Positions 22,241 through 32,754 of a stretch of 64,000 bases of DNA are shown here, one piece after another; the first letter of the stretch is position 1; each line of letters begins with the position of its first letter. The DNA comes from Ichthyophis bannanicus (lineage: Eukaryota > Chordata > Amphibia > Gymnophiona > Ichthyophiidae). Under the pieces are notes generated by a model. The model ran no database searches and was not told the origin of the DNA. It saw only the letters and a list, made by a program, of their open reading frames with translations. The stretch is taken from assembly GCA_033557465.1 (NCBI GenBank), contig CM066033.1, positions 591,820,438-591,884,437 of the forward strand. Reading direction: 5' to 3'. Made by a program: the position numbers and the translations under genes.

Positions 22241-22613
22241 GGTTAAGAAGGCAAGTTGGGGGAAATAGTGTGAGTAAAGGTTTTAATGTATAGCAAGAAA
22301 GAGAAGTCCTGCTTTCTAGCTGGCCGGGGTTGTTCCTCCCACCTAACCAGCATTACCTTTGCAAGGGAAAAACCCCCGCAGTAGCAAGAAAGCCTTTTTC
22401 ATTATATCACAATCTATGGACTTAAAGGCTGATTGTGTTGAGGGCATGCCAGTATGCATTGTTGCGCACTACATGTAGCCCAGCACCCCTCTCTTTTAGC
22501 AGCATTGCAAGGACTGACTGCACAACAGGTAGGTCAGTGCTTTTCATTGCTGGTTGCATATTAAAGAAGGCTGATGCTCACTGTTTCTCTCTGCAAGGGT
22601 GAAGGCCAGCTCT
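22241..22613. other. Unassigned spacer
   Basis: No coding or RNA feature is seen. Bases 22241-22244 are the right GGTT target duplication of the LTR-like element. Confidence 0.4.
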
Positions 22614-22930
22614 CATAGAGTGAAATCTGCAACTGCTGCTGCTGTCTGTGCTACTGTGCTAGAGTAAAATCTGTGCTTATCACTGTTGACTGCACTAGAA
22701 TAAAATTGGCATTTACTGCTACTATCTGAGCTAGAGCAAAACCTATGCTCATTTCTGCTGTGTGAGTTAGAGCAAAACCTGCGCTCATTGATGATGTCTG
22801 CACTAGAATGAAACCTGTGCTTCCTGCTGGGAAATCTGTGCTCGTTATGACAAAGAAGCTGGGGAACATTGCTGCTGTAGAATAAGTTCTGATCTCCTGA
22901 ATCTAGTGCCCTTCGCTGCGAATTTCACTA
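22614..22930. repeat. Degenerate 36-bp minisatellite
   Basis: Units of 36 bases begin CTAGAGTAAA, CTAGAATAAA, CTAGAGCAAA and TTAGAGCAAA at about 22660, 22696, 22732 and 22768. More diverged units lie on each side, up to about 23035. Because 36 is a multiple of three, the minus strand (22869-22651) stays open with a 12-residue period of the form GFxLxQTxxMSx. I see no sign that it is a real gene. Confidence 0.75.
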
Positions 22931-23035
22931 AAGCGAAACCCCTACCCTTCATTTTGGTTGATGCTAGAGTGAGTTCAAAACTCATCATTGTGGTCTATAC
23001 TAGAACTGGTGCTTTTCTCTCGGTCAGCACTAGAT

Positions 23036-23859
23036 TAGGCTAGCTTTCAAAAGAGACAGGGGGTACAGAATTTTGTGACTTGGTCCAGAGGTGAACCCAG
23101 GGCATTTTCTCAAACTGTTGCTTTCCCAGAGCAGGTCTGCTAAGTTGGATCAGGCAATGGTGATAACATAAGATGTAACTGATATTGAGCAGCTCACAGA
23201 GAGTGGCCTTTGATATTCTCATAGAGAAATGTAGACCACTACGCCTCCATATTGACAAGGCTATATAGAGCTGCAATCTGTGGACTTGGGGATTTATTAT
23301 AGTCCCTTGTGGATCTGAAAAGAAATCAAACATATGAGTTTTCTCATTGGGTTCCCTGGTTTTAGCTTTAAATTTTGCTAGAGCTTTCTTGGCCTGTCAG
23401 ATCAGGTTCTATGCAGTACTCGTAAAGGATCTTGAAAGAGGCAGTCCTGAGACTGCTTTCAGGTTTTTTTTTTTTGCAATTTATTCTATGTCATTCTGAG
23501 TAGCTAATTTCACTCCTGATGTGAGGGATCAGAGGCCACTGTGGGAGGATGTTCCACCTGGGCCAAAGATTATAAAAGAGGGAGTTAGTATCAACCTATT
23601 CTGAAGGGAGCAATACTCCTTGCCAGTTTGGATACTCCAGAACGGATAAGTTGTCTCTTGCTCCCATTTCCGGAGCTTCTGTATTAGGGCAGTTGTTGGT
23701 TCTTCATTATCATAGGAATCTGTCTGACAAACAGTGGCATGGATGTCTGGGAAAGCGATTGACATAGCGATCATAAGGCAGTGCAAGGACTGTGTGCATG
23801 GCGCAATATTATAAAAAGGGCTGCCACAGACTTCTCCTGTTGGACTTAGGGGGAGGTTT
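23036..23859. other. Unassigned region
   Basis: No domain-bearing frame, RNA gene or terminal repeat is recognised. A short T-run lies at 23465-23477. Confidence 0.35.
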
Positions 23860-23984
23860 TAGTACATCCCACTGGTCTGGCATGAATGAAGAGGAAAGTA
23901 CAGTTATGCCCTTACCTAGTAACTAACCCAGTACTTATGTGTGGTATGAAGGAAAACTTTATTTCTCACAAATCAAGCCCAAAT

Positions 23985-24023
23985 GCCCGACACAGGCCGT
24001 GTTTCGAATCCTTCTTCGTCAGG
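23985..24023 (-). ncRNA. Hammerhead ribozyme motif (type I, Penelope-like)
   Basis: Read on the minus strand, the core is CTGACGA, a GAA-GGA-TTC stem-loop II, GAAA, a CAC...GTG stem III and the cleavage-site TC. It is enclosed by a CCC/GGG stem I. All invariant core positions I can check (CUGANGA, GAAA, UH) are present. Such minimal hammerheads are reported in Penelope-like retroelements, where they process element RNA. Self-cleavage itself is inferred. Confidence 0.75.
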
Positions 24024-26136
24024 GGGATTCAGGCACACTATCCATAGGAACATGAACAAACAATAAATACAATAAAACATATTACATTAAAAAATCATTT
24101 AAATAAATAATTAAATGAAAATAATAAGAATGACAATCATAAAAAATATAAATACAAACTATAAAACCAAATGTGACAAATGCATAAATGAATGCAAATA
24201 AATAATAATAATAATAATAAATAAAAGCAATATAAACAGTAAAAAATGTTGGAATGCCAAAACATAATATATAAACTATAAAACAAATGTGCACTAAAAA
24301 AGAGGCCATCAACTAAAGAAAACATTGTCAGACACTTATAAGAGACAAACAAAAAGGTGTGACCATTAGATGAAAACAATGCTAAAAAATCATACCTTAT
24401 CTCATGAATTCAATAAAATTCCATTCGTTTCTTACTGAAGGGGAGGAAAGCACAAAAATAAAAATAAAAGAGGGGACAAGAATACTTAGACAATGAAGCA
24501 GGAGTGATGTCACAAAATGCTGATAGTATAAACAATAAAGGGCTATTTAATACAAAACATCTTTATATAATTTTTAAGGGGATATACATGAGAGGTATAC
24601 AAAAGGAGATTCACCCATCGCTCCATGAACTCAAAATAATGAACACTTTAGGAGAGGAGAACAAAAAAAAAAAGCGCGTCTAGGGCTCTTCAAGGAGGAG
24701 CGCTGCTGACAAAGGACAGCAAAACTATCATGCATGAGCACCGTTTACAAAAATTGTCAATCAGGAAATGCATTAAAATTAAGGGATTAAAAAACATCAA
24801 GGTTTTTTCAAAAAGACGGAATGTTCTGCCCTAATCCATGAACTGATGGATAAAATCTTTTTTAAAGAAATACATTATATCAAGGAGCCCCATTCTGCCA
24901 AAAGTGCATCAGTGAATTAACAGATACGAAGTGTTTTTGAACTGTCGTTTAAAAGATACTCCACCTTGAAGAAGTCCATTACACGGGTGAAATGGAATTC
25001 CAAAGCTACTACGTAACTATGCTTTGAAAAACTGTAAAAACAATCTTCATAAGCTCTTGTATTACAACTATCCCATTTGTATGTGTTTGTCCACTTATAA
25101 TTAATATATCTATCAAAGATACTATCGCTAAAACAAAATGCTAACAAACCTGTGAACTTAAAGTGGCTTGATCAATGTCTCACAAATGAAGTATTAAAAG
25201 ACAAATCTCATACAAGATTTAGTCGTGAGCCGGCTCAAATACATCAAAGGTTAGCAAGGCTATATAGAAAGACGCCGGCACTTGTGCGTTGAAATAAAGG
25301 GAGCATACGGCGGGAAAATCAAAGTGCTTTGATTGGAGCTCACCAACCAATCACTTGCCGAAATAAAGACAAATGACCAACAAATGAAATAGTATCAACC
25401 AGCACAAGACATAACCATCAAAAAGAAGACATTCTACTTGTATCAAAAAGAACCGAAAGTAGTACCGAGAATGACCCACCATACAATACCAAATGGAGCG
25501 TGGATCTGTAAATATGAAACCATAATTAAAAACGGCATGAGTGATCCCTTGAAAATTTGTGCAAAATGCTACATTAACATTCAATGAATCTAAACATGGT
25601 TTGCTTATTAAAACCTGCTATATTTACACATTTAAATAAATAAAGAAATAAATGAATATGAGAACACCACCCCAACCTTACCAATAAAATCCTTATAATG
25701 GATGGGTGACCTTATAACAGGTTGTGAACATAAACATATAGTGCAACTATAAAAAAGTGAAAAGAAAGCCTAGTCCACAAAGGAAACCAATGATCCTATG
25801 TAAATGAAGTTATGAAAAATATAAATGCACTAATACATAAAAGGGGGGGGGCTCAGTTCTGTAAAAAAATAATAAAATAATAAGTAAATAAATAAGTAAA
25901 TAGAAAATGAATGATAAAAATGAATAATATGAATACTATGAATTAAGAATGAGCCATAAAACAAATGATTTTAAAAACAAATAAGAGACCAAACCAGGCT
26001 GAACCGTATATATCCAAGCCAAATCAGGAGATAAAATATATAAATACTTAATAAATGAACACTGAACACCTTTAAAAAACTACCAAAGACAAATAAGAAT
26101 AAAGGTAATAATGGCAATTATAATAATAAATATGAT

Positions 26137-26171
<35 letters not shown>

Positions 26172-26203
26172 TGATGATAAATAAAGGAAGATCATTATAC
26201 AAA

Positions 26204-26395
26204 TCATAAAAACACAGAAATATCCTTATCTAAATTCAATCCATTTGGGGTCAACATATTCAATCTGAAAATATATTTCTGCTCCAATCTCATTAGTGTC
26301 TTATCTATATCGACCCCACGCCAATTCAATTTAACTTTTTTAATAACAAAAAACTTCAAATCGGTAAGATTGTGTACTTTCTCCTGCCAATGCAT
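26204..26395 (-). pseudogene. Penelope GIY-YIG endonuclease C-terminus
   Basis: The 63 codons end in LEQKYIFRLNMLTPNGLNLD before a stop. This is the conserved C-terminal signature of Penelope-like polyproteins; the other Penelope copy has FWIFQLRTVHPTGLNREL at about 46950-47000. The RT and the GIY-YIG catalytic motifs are lost to 5' truncation. Confidence 0.65.
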
Positions 26396-26763
26396 TACTA
26401 AAGGTCATTCCTTGAGTTCTGCCAGACCAGCCTGGGGATCCTGCCCTTGTGTGGCTGATAGATAGAATGTATGGACTCAATCTGCTGTTCGACCACATAA
26501 GACGATAATTCATGCATATCAAAAATATATAATAAAGGAGCAATGAGAAATGAAGATAATGTGATGCAGTGCACGATCTGTTGTATTAAGGAAGCAGTGG
26601 CAATAGCATACTGATTGATTTCCTGGCTGCACCAACATATATAGGGAAGGTGAGCAGATTTGTGCTGTCCACCTACTGGGAGAAGGGCAAATCCCATTGG
26701 TCTGGAGTGGTCTGGCAGGACTCAACGAATGACAGTTATCAGCTAAGGCATAACTGTACTTTT

Positions 26764-27180
26764 TAGAAGTGACGTGAGCATATAGAAAAGAGCTTTATAT
26801 GCTCTAGTAGGCACTTTCAAAACTGCCCAGGGGTAAGCACTCAGAAAACATAGGGCGGTATTTCACTAGTGAGAGCTGGCTCAAGTAAAGTGGCTGGCTG
26901 TCATTCCTTTAATTTAGACCCAGATATTCTGTGCCGGGTTCATATCCAGCCATCGGCTTTGAATATCTGATTTGGCCTCATGGAGGATTAGCTATCCGGT
27001 CAGCAGCGATATTGAGCCACTAGCAGAATAGCTAGAGTTAGGCCAGCCTTTTTTTGGTCCAACTTTAGCTGGTTAGAATTATCCAACCAGCGGCTCAATA
27101 TTGCCACTGACTGGCTAACCCCTGGAACACCCTGACCTTAAGTGGTTAACATTGCAGTGTATAAATCAAGTAGCAGGGGG
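26764..27180. repeat. MITE-like inverted repeat upstream of DIRS-C
   Basis: Within this stretch, 26995-27022 (GGTCAGCAGCGATATTGAGCC) is an imperfect reverse complement of 27093-27120 (GGCTCAATATTGCCACTGACTGG), giving a foldback of about 130 bp. The rest has no coding signal. It is probably a non-autonomous DNA-transposon relic of unassigned family. Confidence 0.45.
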
Positions 27181-27350
27181 TTCTCCAGGACCAAGCAGGA
27201 AGTCAGTCCTCACATATGGGTAACATCGACGTCAATGGAGCCCTTGCGGAGCATTTCCCCAGCTTTCCAAGAAAGCCTTTGGGAATGCAGGCACGCATGC
27301 GCAGTTCCCTTCCCGCCTAAAGGTGCCATCTTGCTCAGTCTCTCTTTTTC
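27181..27350 (+). repeat. DIRS-C left inverted terminal repeat
   Basis: Bases 27203-27345 are the reverse complement of about 32750-32885 (GGAGCATTTCCCCAGCTTTCCAAGAAAGCCTTTGGGAATGCAGGCACGC...GGTGCCATCTTGCTCAGTC). The outer 28 bases are left-specific. Confidence 0.9.
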
Positions 27351-27575
27351 CGTGAAGCCCATCGGACGTGTGTCCTAGTCCTCCTGGAAAATAGTTGGAT
27401 TTTTTCGCGATTCCTTCACTATTTTTTCTCCGGGCCTCCCGCCGGGTTCGGTACACCGGTATCGAGCCCGCTCTTATTTTTTCGGTTTTTGCCCTTCGTG
27501 GCTGGCGTTCGCGCCCTTTTTTTCTTTCTCCCTGAAGGCTGGTTTTTTGACCTTGCGGGGACTCTCTTTTCCCCG

Positions 27576-29460
27576 ATGGCTTCCAGTGGTTTCAAAAAGT
27601 GTGATCGGTGCAAGAAGCTAATGTCTCTCACCGACACACACGACTGCTGCCTTCGGTGCCTGGGTCCTGACCACGATCCTAAGATCTGTGGACCATGTGG
27701 AAAGATGTCTTCCAAGGCGCTTCGAAGTCGTCAGCACCAAAAGGAAAGGCTTTTCTCCGACTTGGCCTCCGGCCGGGCCCAGACCTCATCTGAGGCCTCG
27801 ACATCTCGGGAGTCGGATCCCGAGCACCGTCGGGGCTCCTCGGACAGGGGGTCACTTGACCGGGAATGAAAGAGGAAGAAGCGGCTCGCGAGGGCGTCAT
27901 CGGAAGAGGTCCCTGGCTCCTCGAGAGCTAGGTCTCAGACCCCCGACCATCTCCCCGTGCCCGTGGAACAGGAGAAGCCACCAAAAGTACCTCGTGTGGA
28001 GCCGGAGTCTACTGGACACGTAAGTCCTGTAGTCCTCGTGGACTCTCCTCCCAGAGAGCCAACGTCGGGCCGGGCACCGCCGGGGCCCGAGTCAGTGGCT
28101 GCTGAGTCTCCTGAGCAGGGTCTCAGGCTGACAGCCTTGGAGTGCAGATTGTCTGCCTTCATGGAACAGCAGCGGGCACTGATGGCCAGCCTGTCTGGCG
28201 CATCTGCCCCGACCACCGGGACATTGACATTGAAGTCGACCCCAGAGACCGAGCCGATACTCGAGACCATGAAGGCTCGAGGTCAACCTCGGTCACGGTC
28301 TCCCTCGACCTCCCGTTCGGAACCGAGGGCGTCGACGCCGGTGCCTTCGGCGTCGGGGCGGGTGCTCACAGGCCCCACGAGGTCGGACCCTGATTCCTCA
28401 TCGGACGAGTCCGCCTGGGAGACGGAGGATGAGGAGTCCCCCGACACCTTCAGGACTCGGTGCGTCCCGTTGGACTCACCGCAGTCTGAGCCCCAGAGTA
28501 GATCCCCTCCGGAGGACACCCGGTTCTCAGAGTTCATCTGGGATATGGCCACTGCGTTGGCTATCCCTGCGGACCCCAAGGAGGAGCCTCGAGCCGAGGA
28601 GCTCGAGGCCCTACAGTATGACTCTCCTCCGAAGGAGGCCTTTACTGTTCCGGTTCCTCCAATGCTGGAACGGCTCCTCTTCCGGATGTGGGAGGCACCG
28701 GCCTTGGCGCCGGTTCTAAGCAAGCGGGTCGATTCTATCTATCGACTCCGGAAGAGCCCTGGCTTTCAGAAGGCGCAGCTGCCACACCATTCCATGGTGG
28801 TGGAATCGACCATGCATCGCTTGAAAAGTCAGAAGATGCACTCCGCGGTGCCCCCTGGCAGGGAGGCCCGGAACCTGGATGGTTTTGGCAGAAAGTGCTT
28901 CCAGGGCTCGATGCTTGCCGTGTCCAGTCTTACCAGCTGTACATGGGCATCTACTTGCGGGACCTGGCCAAGGAGCTGGCCGGGTTCTCTGCTGGTCTCT
29001 CCGGGGAGCCCTTGCAGAGGTTCAAGTCCTTGTCCTCGGGGATATGGGAATGCTCCAAGTTTATGTCCCGCTCTGCCTACGATGGCTTCGGCCCGTGTTG
29101 CGGCAGCCGGCATCACGGCTCGACGCCAGGCATGGCTGCAGTCATCGGACCTCGAGCCATGGGTTCAGGACAAGTTGGTCGATGTCCCTTGCCGAGGTGA
29201 GAACCTTTTTGGCAAGCCCATGACTGAGAAGGCCGCACAGCTCGAAACCGAGCACCTCACGAGGACAAGGCTGTCTAGAAAGACTTCTGCCCCTTCTCAC
29301 AAAAAGAAGGGCTCGGGTAAAAAGCCCTTTTACCCGAGGAAGGGCACTGCCTACAAACAGTATCCACAGTACCAGGCCTCCCAAGCTCCCCCTCAGGGTC
29401 AGCAGGCCAAGGGGCAGGGTAATGGGCCCGTAGGCAGAGGACTCCCAAGCCTCCGGCCCC
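27576..29460 (+). pseudogene. DIRS-C gag
   Basis: The ATG at 27576 begins a Gag with zinc-binding pairs CDRC...DCCLRC...GPDHD...CGPC, a Ser/Arg/Pro/Glu-rich central region and the capsid-like core (SEFIWDMATALAIP, VPPMLERLLFRMW, YQLYMGIYLRDLAKELAGF, CRGENLFGKPMTEKAAQ). A TGA at 27867-27869 interrupts the frame. Near 28911 four bases are missing, and near 29091 eight are missing relative to copy A. Together they restore the frame after about 60 codons. A further base is missing near 29429, so the frame runs past the usual Gag stop straight into RT. This fuses the two genes only by accident. The start was chosen by the zinc motif. Confidence 0.87.
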
Positions 29461-31402
29461 TGCTCCCACTCAGCAGGGTGGGGGTTTTTGACTCTTTAGG
29501 CATAGCCTCTCTGTCCCTGCTCTCCCAACCCTGCACAGGAGGTCGCCTCGCCCTGTTTGCCCACAAGTGGCCACTCATCACTGGAGACAGTTGGGTGCTC
29601 AGCATAGTCCACAAGGGCTATCTGCTACACTTCCAACAGCTGCCTCCTCCATACTTTCCAGGGGAGCCTCCAAGGCCTCCCCTGCACACAGACCTTCTCC
29701 TTCAGGAGCTCCAAGGTCTGTTGGTGGACAGGGCAGTGGAGCCTGTGCCTCCCCACCTACAGGGTCAGGGGTTCTACTCCAGGTATTTCCTTGTACCCAA
29801 AAGAACCGGTGGCCTTCGGCCTATTCTAGACCTCAGAAATCTCAACAAATTCCCGGAGAAGGAAAAGTTCAAGATGCTTACTCTTGGAACACTTCTGCCC
29901 TACCTCCAGCAGGGAGATTGGCTATGCTCCTTAGATCTAAAGGATGCGTACACTCACATCCTCATTCATCCAGACCACAGAAAGTACCTCAGGTTCATTG
30001 TGGGAGGAAACCATTATCAGTACAGCTTACTGCCCTTTGGCCTCACCTCCGCTCCCAGGGTCTTTACTAAATGCCTGGCAGTGGTGGCGGCCTACCTGAG
30101 AGATCAGGGAATCTTTGTCTTCTCCTATCTGGACGACTGGCTCATCAGGGGTCAGACGTGCCAGGAGGCCAGACAAGCCACCCTCAGAACTCTTGCTCTC
30201 CTTCAAAACCTGGGGTTTGTCATAAACTTTGCAAAGTCCACTTTGCTCCCCTCCCAGAACTTGGAGTTCATAGGGGCAAGATTGGACTCTCTGCTGGCAA
30301 AGGTATTCTTGCCAGAAGACAGAGCCCAAAGACTGATAAACTTAGCAAACCAGTTTCTTAGCAGGTCACTGGTCTCCGCCAGACTCTGCCTGAGGCTTCT
30401 TGGCCACATGGCTTTGACAATACATGTGACCCCCAATGCCAGGCTTCATATGAGGCCTGCACAGTGGTGCCTTCGGACTCAGTGGTCACAGGCCACAGGC
30501 AGCCTCAGAGACAGGATAAGGGTGTCCAGACAATTTCTGAACTCCCTCCGCTGGTGGCTGCACCCACCCAATCTACTGCAAGGGGTGCCTTTTCAGATTC
30601 CTGGGTTCACCGTGGTGTTGACCACGGATGCCTCCCTGCAGGGCTGGGGGCTCATTGTCTAGGCAAGTGCACCCAGGGCCTGTGGTCTCCCTGGGAGGCT
30701 GCACAGCAAATCAATCTACTGGAACTCAGGGCTATTCGGTTAGCCCTCAAGACTTTCTCTCCAACCCTGGCTCATCAGTCTGTCCTAGTCCAAACAGACA
30801 ACCAGGTAGCCATGTTTTATGTGAACCAGCAGGATGGCACTGGGTCCAGGCTCCTTTGTCAGGAAGCACAAGACCTTTGCTTGTTTGCTCTCAGGCACAA
30901 CGTGCTCCTCAAGGCTATGTATCTACCTGGCCAGGAAAACTACCTGGCCGACAAGTTGAGCAGGATTCTGCAGCCCCGCGAGTGGCAGCTCCATCCTTTG
31001 GTGGTTCAGAAGGTTTCCCTGAAATGGGGACTTCCATCCATAGATCTGTTTGCCAGTCCACTGAACAAACAGCTGCCAAAGTTCTGCTCCAGGCAACCGC
31101 ATCCTCTGCGGATAGCAGCAGATGCTTTTCTGATTCCCTGGTCTCAGGGCCTCCTGTATGTGTTTCCTCCCACGCCCTTGGTGGCCCGAACCCTGTTCAA
31201 GATTCTTCAGGACAAGGCCTCGGTCCTGCTGGTGGCTCCCAGGTGGCTGAGACAGCCTTGGTTTCCACTTCTGCTTCAGCTGGCAGTGGATCCCCCACTG
31301 CCTCTGGGGTTGCAACCCAACCTTCTCTCTCAGGATCAGGGTTCCCTTCTGCACCCCAATCTCAAAGCTCTCAATTTGATGGCCTGGAGGCTGCAAGGGT
31401 AG
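29461..31402 (+). pseudogene. DIRS-C RT / RNase H / methyltransferase-like ORF
   Basis: RT runs 29535-30480 with GFYSRYFLVPKRTGGLRPIL, LDLKDAYTHILIHPDHRKY, LPFGLTSAPRVFTKCL and YLDDWLI at 30126-30146 (both catalytic Asp present). One base is missing near 30648 in TTDASLQGWG, so the frame stops at 30660. RNase H continues in the next frame: LLELRAIRLALKTF, QTDNQVAMFYVNQQDGTGS and LPGQENYLADKLSRILQ. The DIRS methyltransferase-like region (LPSIDLFASPLNKQLPKFC, LLYVFPPTPLVARTLF, VLLVAPRW) ends at TAG 31400-31402. A single-base repair would be needed for function, so the copy is inactive as it stands. Confidence 0.9.
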
Positions 31403-32439
31403 TTTTGGCTCCCTGGGGCCTACCTCAGGAAGTTGAAGAGGTTGTCCTAGCCTCTAGGAAACAGTCCACTAGGAAAACCTATGCTCTCAAATGGAAAAGG
31501 TTTTCTGTGTGGTGTCAGCTACGTACAGAGGATCCTTTCTCCTGTACTGTACCAGTAGTCCTTCAGTACTTACTGCACTTATCAAATCAGGGACTTAAGT
31601 CCAATTCTGTTCAGGTCCACCTCTCAGCTCTAGCAGCTCACCACTCACTGGAGGAAGGACATTCTCTGTCACTTCACCCCTTGGTGTCCCGGTTTCTCAG
31701 AGGCTTGCTTTTGCTCAAGCCTCCCATCCATCCTCCTGCTCCTGAGTGGGAGTTGAATGTGGTCTTGCAGCAACTGACTCGCCCACCTTTTGAGCCGATG
31801 GCTACTTGCCCTCTACGCTTCCTGTCCTGGAAGACACTCTTCTTGATAGCCCTAACCTCGGCTAGGCGAGTGAGTGAGCTTCAGGCCCTGGTCTGTGACA
31901 GGCCTTACACCCGCTTCTATAGGAACAGGGTAGTCCTTAGGACTCATCCAAAGTTCCTCCCAAAGGTTGTCTCCTCCTTCCACCTTAACCAAGAGGTGGT
32001 TCTTCCAACGTTCTTCCCTAGGCCTCATGCAAGCCAGGCTGAAGCAGTTCTGCATACCCTGGACTGTAGGAGGGCCTTATCCTTCTACCTTGACCATATG
32101 CAGGGGCATAGAAGGGATACTCAGCTCTTCATATCTTTTGATCCTAATAATTTGGGGTTAGCTGTGTCCAAGCGTACCTTGTCCACCTGGGTAGCTGACT
32201 GTATCACCTGGGCTTACAGGGCGGCTGACCTTCCTTTGCAGGGTCGGGTCACGGCCCATCATGTCAGGGCAATGGCTGCCTCAGTGGCTCACCTCCGCTC
32301 TGTACCGTTGGTGGACATCTGCAGGGCTGCAACTTGGTCCTCAAGCCAGACTTTTGCGGCCCATTACTGTCTGGAAAGGGAGTCCCGTAGGGACAGTGCT
32401 TTTGGCCAGGCAGTACTCCGGAATCTCTTTGAGGTTTAG
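30628..32439 (+). CDS. DIRS-C tyrosine recombinase (uninterrupted frame)
   Basis: The frame is open for 603 codons. The conserved enzyme occupies about 31390-32439, and the upstream part overlaps RNase H in another frame, so the true start is uncertain. The SAM-like N-terminal domain includes RKQSTRKTYALKWKRFSVWC and GLKSNSVQVHLSA. Catalytic residues are Arg in LTSARRVSELQAL (about 31860), H-x-x-R in AHHVRAM (32257-32268) and the nucleophile Tyr in AAHYCLERES (32365-32367). The protein ends LRNLFEV before TAG. It would join the circular cDNA to the genome by site-specific strand exchange. All active-site residues are present, but no active RT partner exists in this copy. It might also be expressed from the downstream part only. 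Confidence 0.88.
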   Translation: MPPCRAGGSLSRQVHPGPVVSLGGCTANQSTGTQGYSVSPQDFLSNPGSSVCPSPNRQPGSHVLCEPAGWHWVQAPLSGSTRPLLVCSQAQRAPQGYVSTWPGKLPGRQVEQDSAAPRVAAPSFGGSEGFPEMGTSIHRSVCQSTEQTAAKVLLQATASSADSSRCFSDSLVSGPPVCVSSHALGGPNPVQDSSGQGLGPAGGSQVAETALVSTSASAGSGSPTASGVATQPSLSGSGFPSAPQSQSSQFDGLEAARVVLAPWGLPQEVEEVVLASRKQSTRKTYALKWKRFSVWCQLRTEDPFSCTVPVVLQYLLHLSNQGLKSNSVQVHLSALAAHHSLEEGHSLSLHPLVSRFLRGLLLLKPPIHPPAPEWELNVVLQQLTRPPFEPMATCPLRFLSWKTLFLIALTSARRVSELQALVCDRPYTRFYRNRVVLRTHPKFLPKVVSSFHLNQEVVLPTFFPRPHASQAEAVLHTLDCRRALSFYLDHMQGHRRDTQLFISFDPNNLGLAVSKRTLSTWVADCITWAYRAADLPLQGRVTAHHVRAMAASVAHLRSVPLVDICRAATWSSSQTFAAHYCLERESRRDSAFGQAVLRNLFEV

Positions 32440-32569
32440 GCAACTCCTACCCTCCAGCCCTCCGTTGGGCTACCGGTGGAGGTTCTGTCAGTGAAAAGCC
32501 TTTCTTTGATGCTGGGATTAGAGGGAGTTCTCTTGTTCAGCCTGGGTTCCTGGTAGCCCAGAGCTAGAG

Positions 32570-32680
32570 AGTCACCCATATGTGAGGACTGACTTCCTGC
32601 TTGGTCCTGGAGAAAGAGTAGTTACTCACCTGTAACAGGGGTTCTCCAGGAGCAGCAGGAATCAGTCCTCACAACCCTCC
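32570..32680 (+). repeat. DIRS-C internal complementary region
   Basis: GTGAGGACTGACTTCCTGCTTGGTCCTGGAGAA (complement of the left end) runs directly into AGAGTAGTTACTCACCTGTAACAGG...GGAATCAGTCCTCAC (complement of the right end). Confidence 0.9.
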
Positions 32681-32754
32681 CTCCTCCCCTGGGAGTTGCA
32701 GTTGTACATAGTTTATTTTTACATTTTTGTATGCTGTTTTTAGCTATGTCATTT

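Larger units (their letters stand above)
23925..26397 (-). mobile_element. 5'-truncated Penelope-like element with long AT-rich 3' region
   Basis: On the minus strand the element starts with the last part of a GIY-YIG endonuclease (26395-26204) and continues through about 2.2 kb of AT-rich non-coding sequence with (AAT)n microsatellites at 24199-24225 and 26136-26180. A hammerhead ribozyme motif lies near its 3' end (24023-23985). Hammerhead ribozymes in the terminal repeats are a known property of Penelope-like elements. ACTAA-like flanks at about 23920 and 26393 may be the target duplication. Confidence 0.65.
23860..26763 (+). mobile_element. DIRS-like 3' terminal remnant (DIRS-E) split by a Penelope element
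   Basis: The left side (23862-23920) reads CCACTGGTCTGGCATGAATGAAG followed by AAAGTACAGTTATGCCCTTACC. The right side (26685-26763) is the reverse complement of the same two blocks: GGTCTGGCAGGACTCAACGAATGACAGTTATCAGCTAAGGCATAACTGTACTTT. Bases 26399-26450 continue the left block (GTCATTCCTTGAGTTCTGCCAGACC). With the Penelope insert removed, this gives an internal-complementary-region-like unit, about 240 bp of spacer and a right inverted repeat. This is the geometry of the 3' end of copies A, C and D. No protein-coding part is left. The DIRS assignment is inference. Confidence 0.5.

Noticed and set aside
22651..22869. Periodic 72-codon minus-strand frame as a repeat protein gene
   Set aside because: Explained by a 36-bp minisatellite whose unit is a multiple of three. 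No start context and no flanking exon signal is seen.
24082..24379. Tyr/Phe/Ile-rich minus-strand frame resembling a membrane protein
   Set aside because: It comes from AT-rich and AAT microsatellite sequence in the Penelope 3' region. Composition alone makes it look hydrophobic.
24199..26180. CRISPR-like or regulatory direct repeats
   Set aside because: Only AAT/ATA microsatellites are present, with no spacer structure. The window is clearly eukaryotic.
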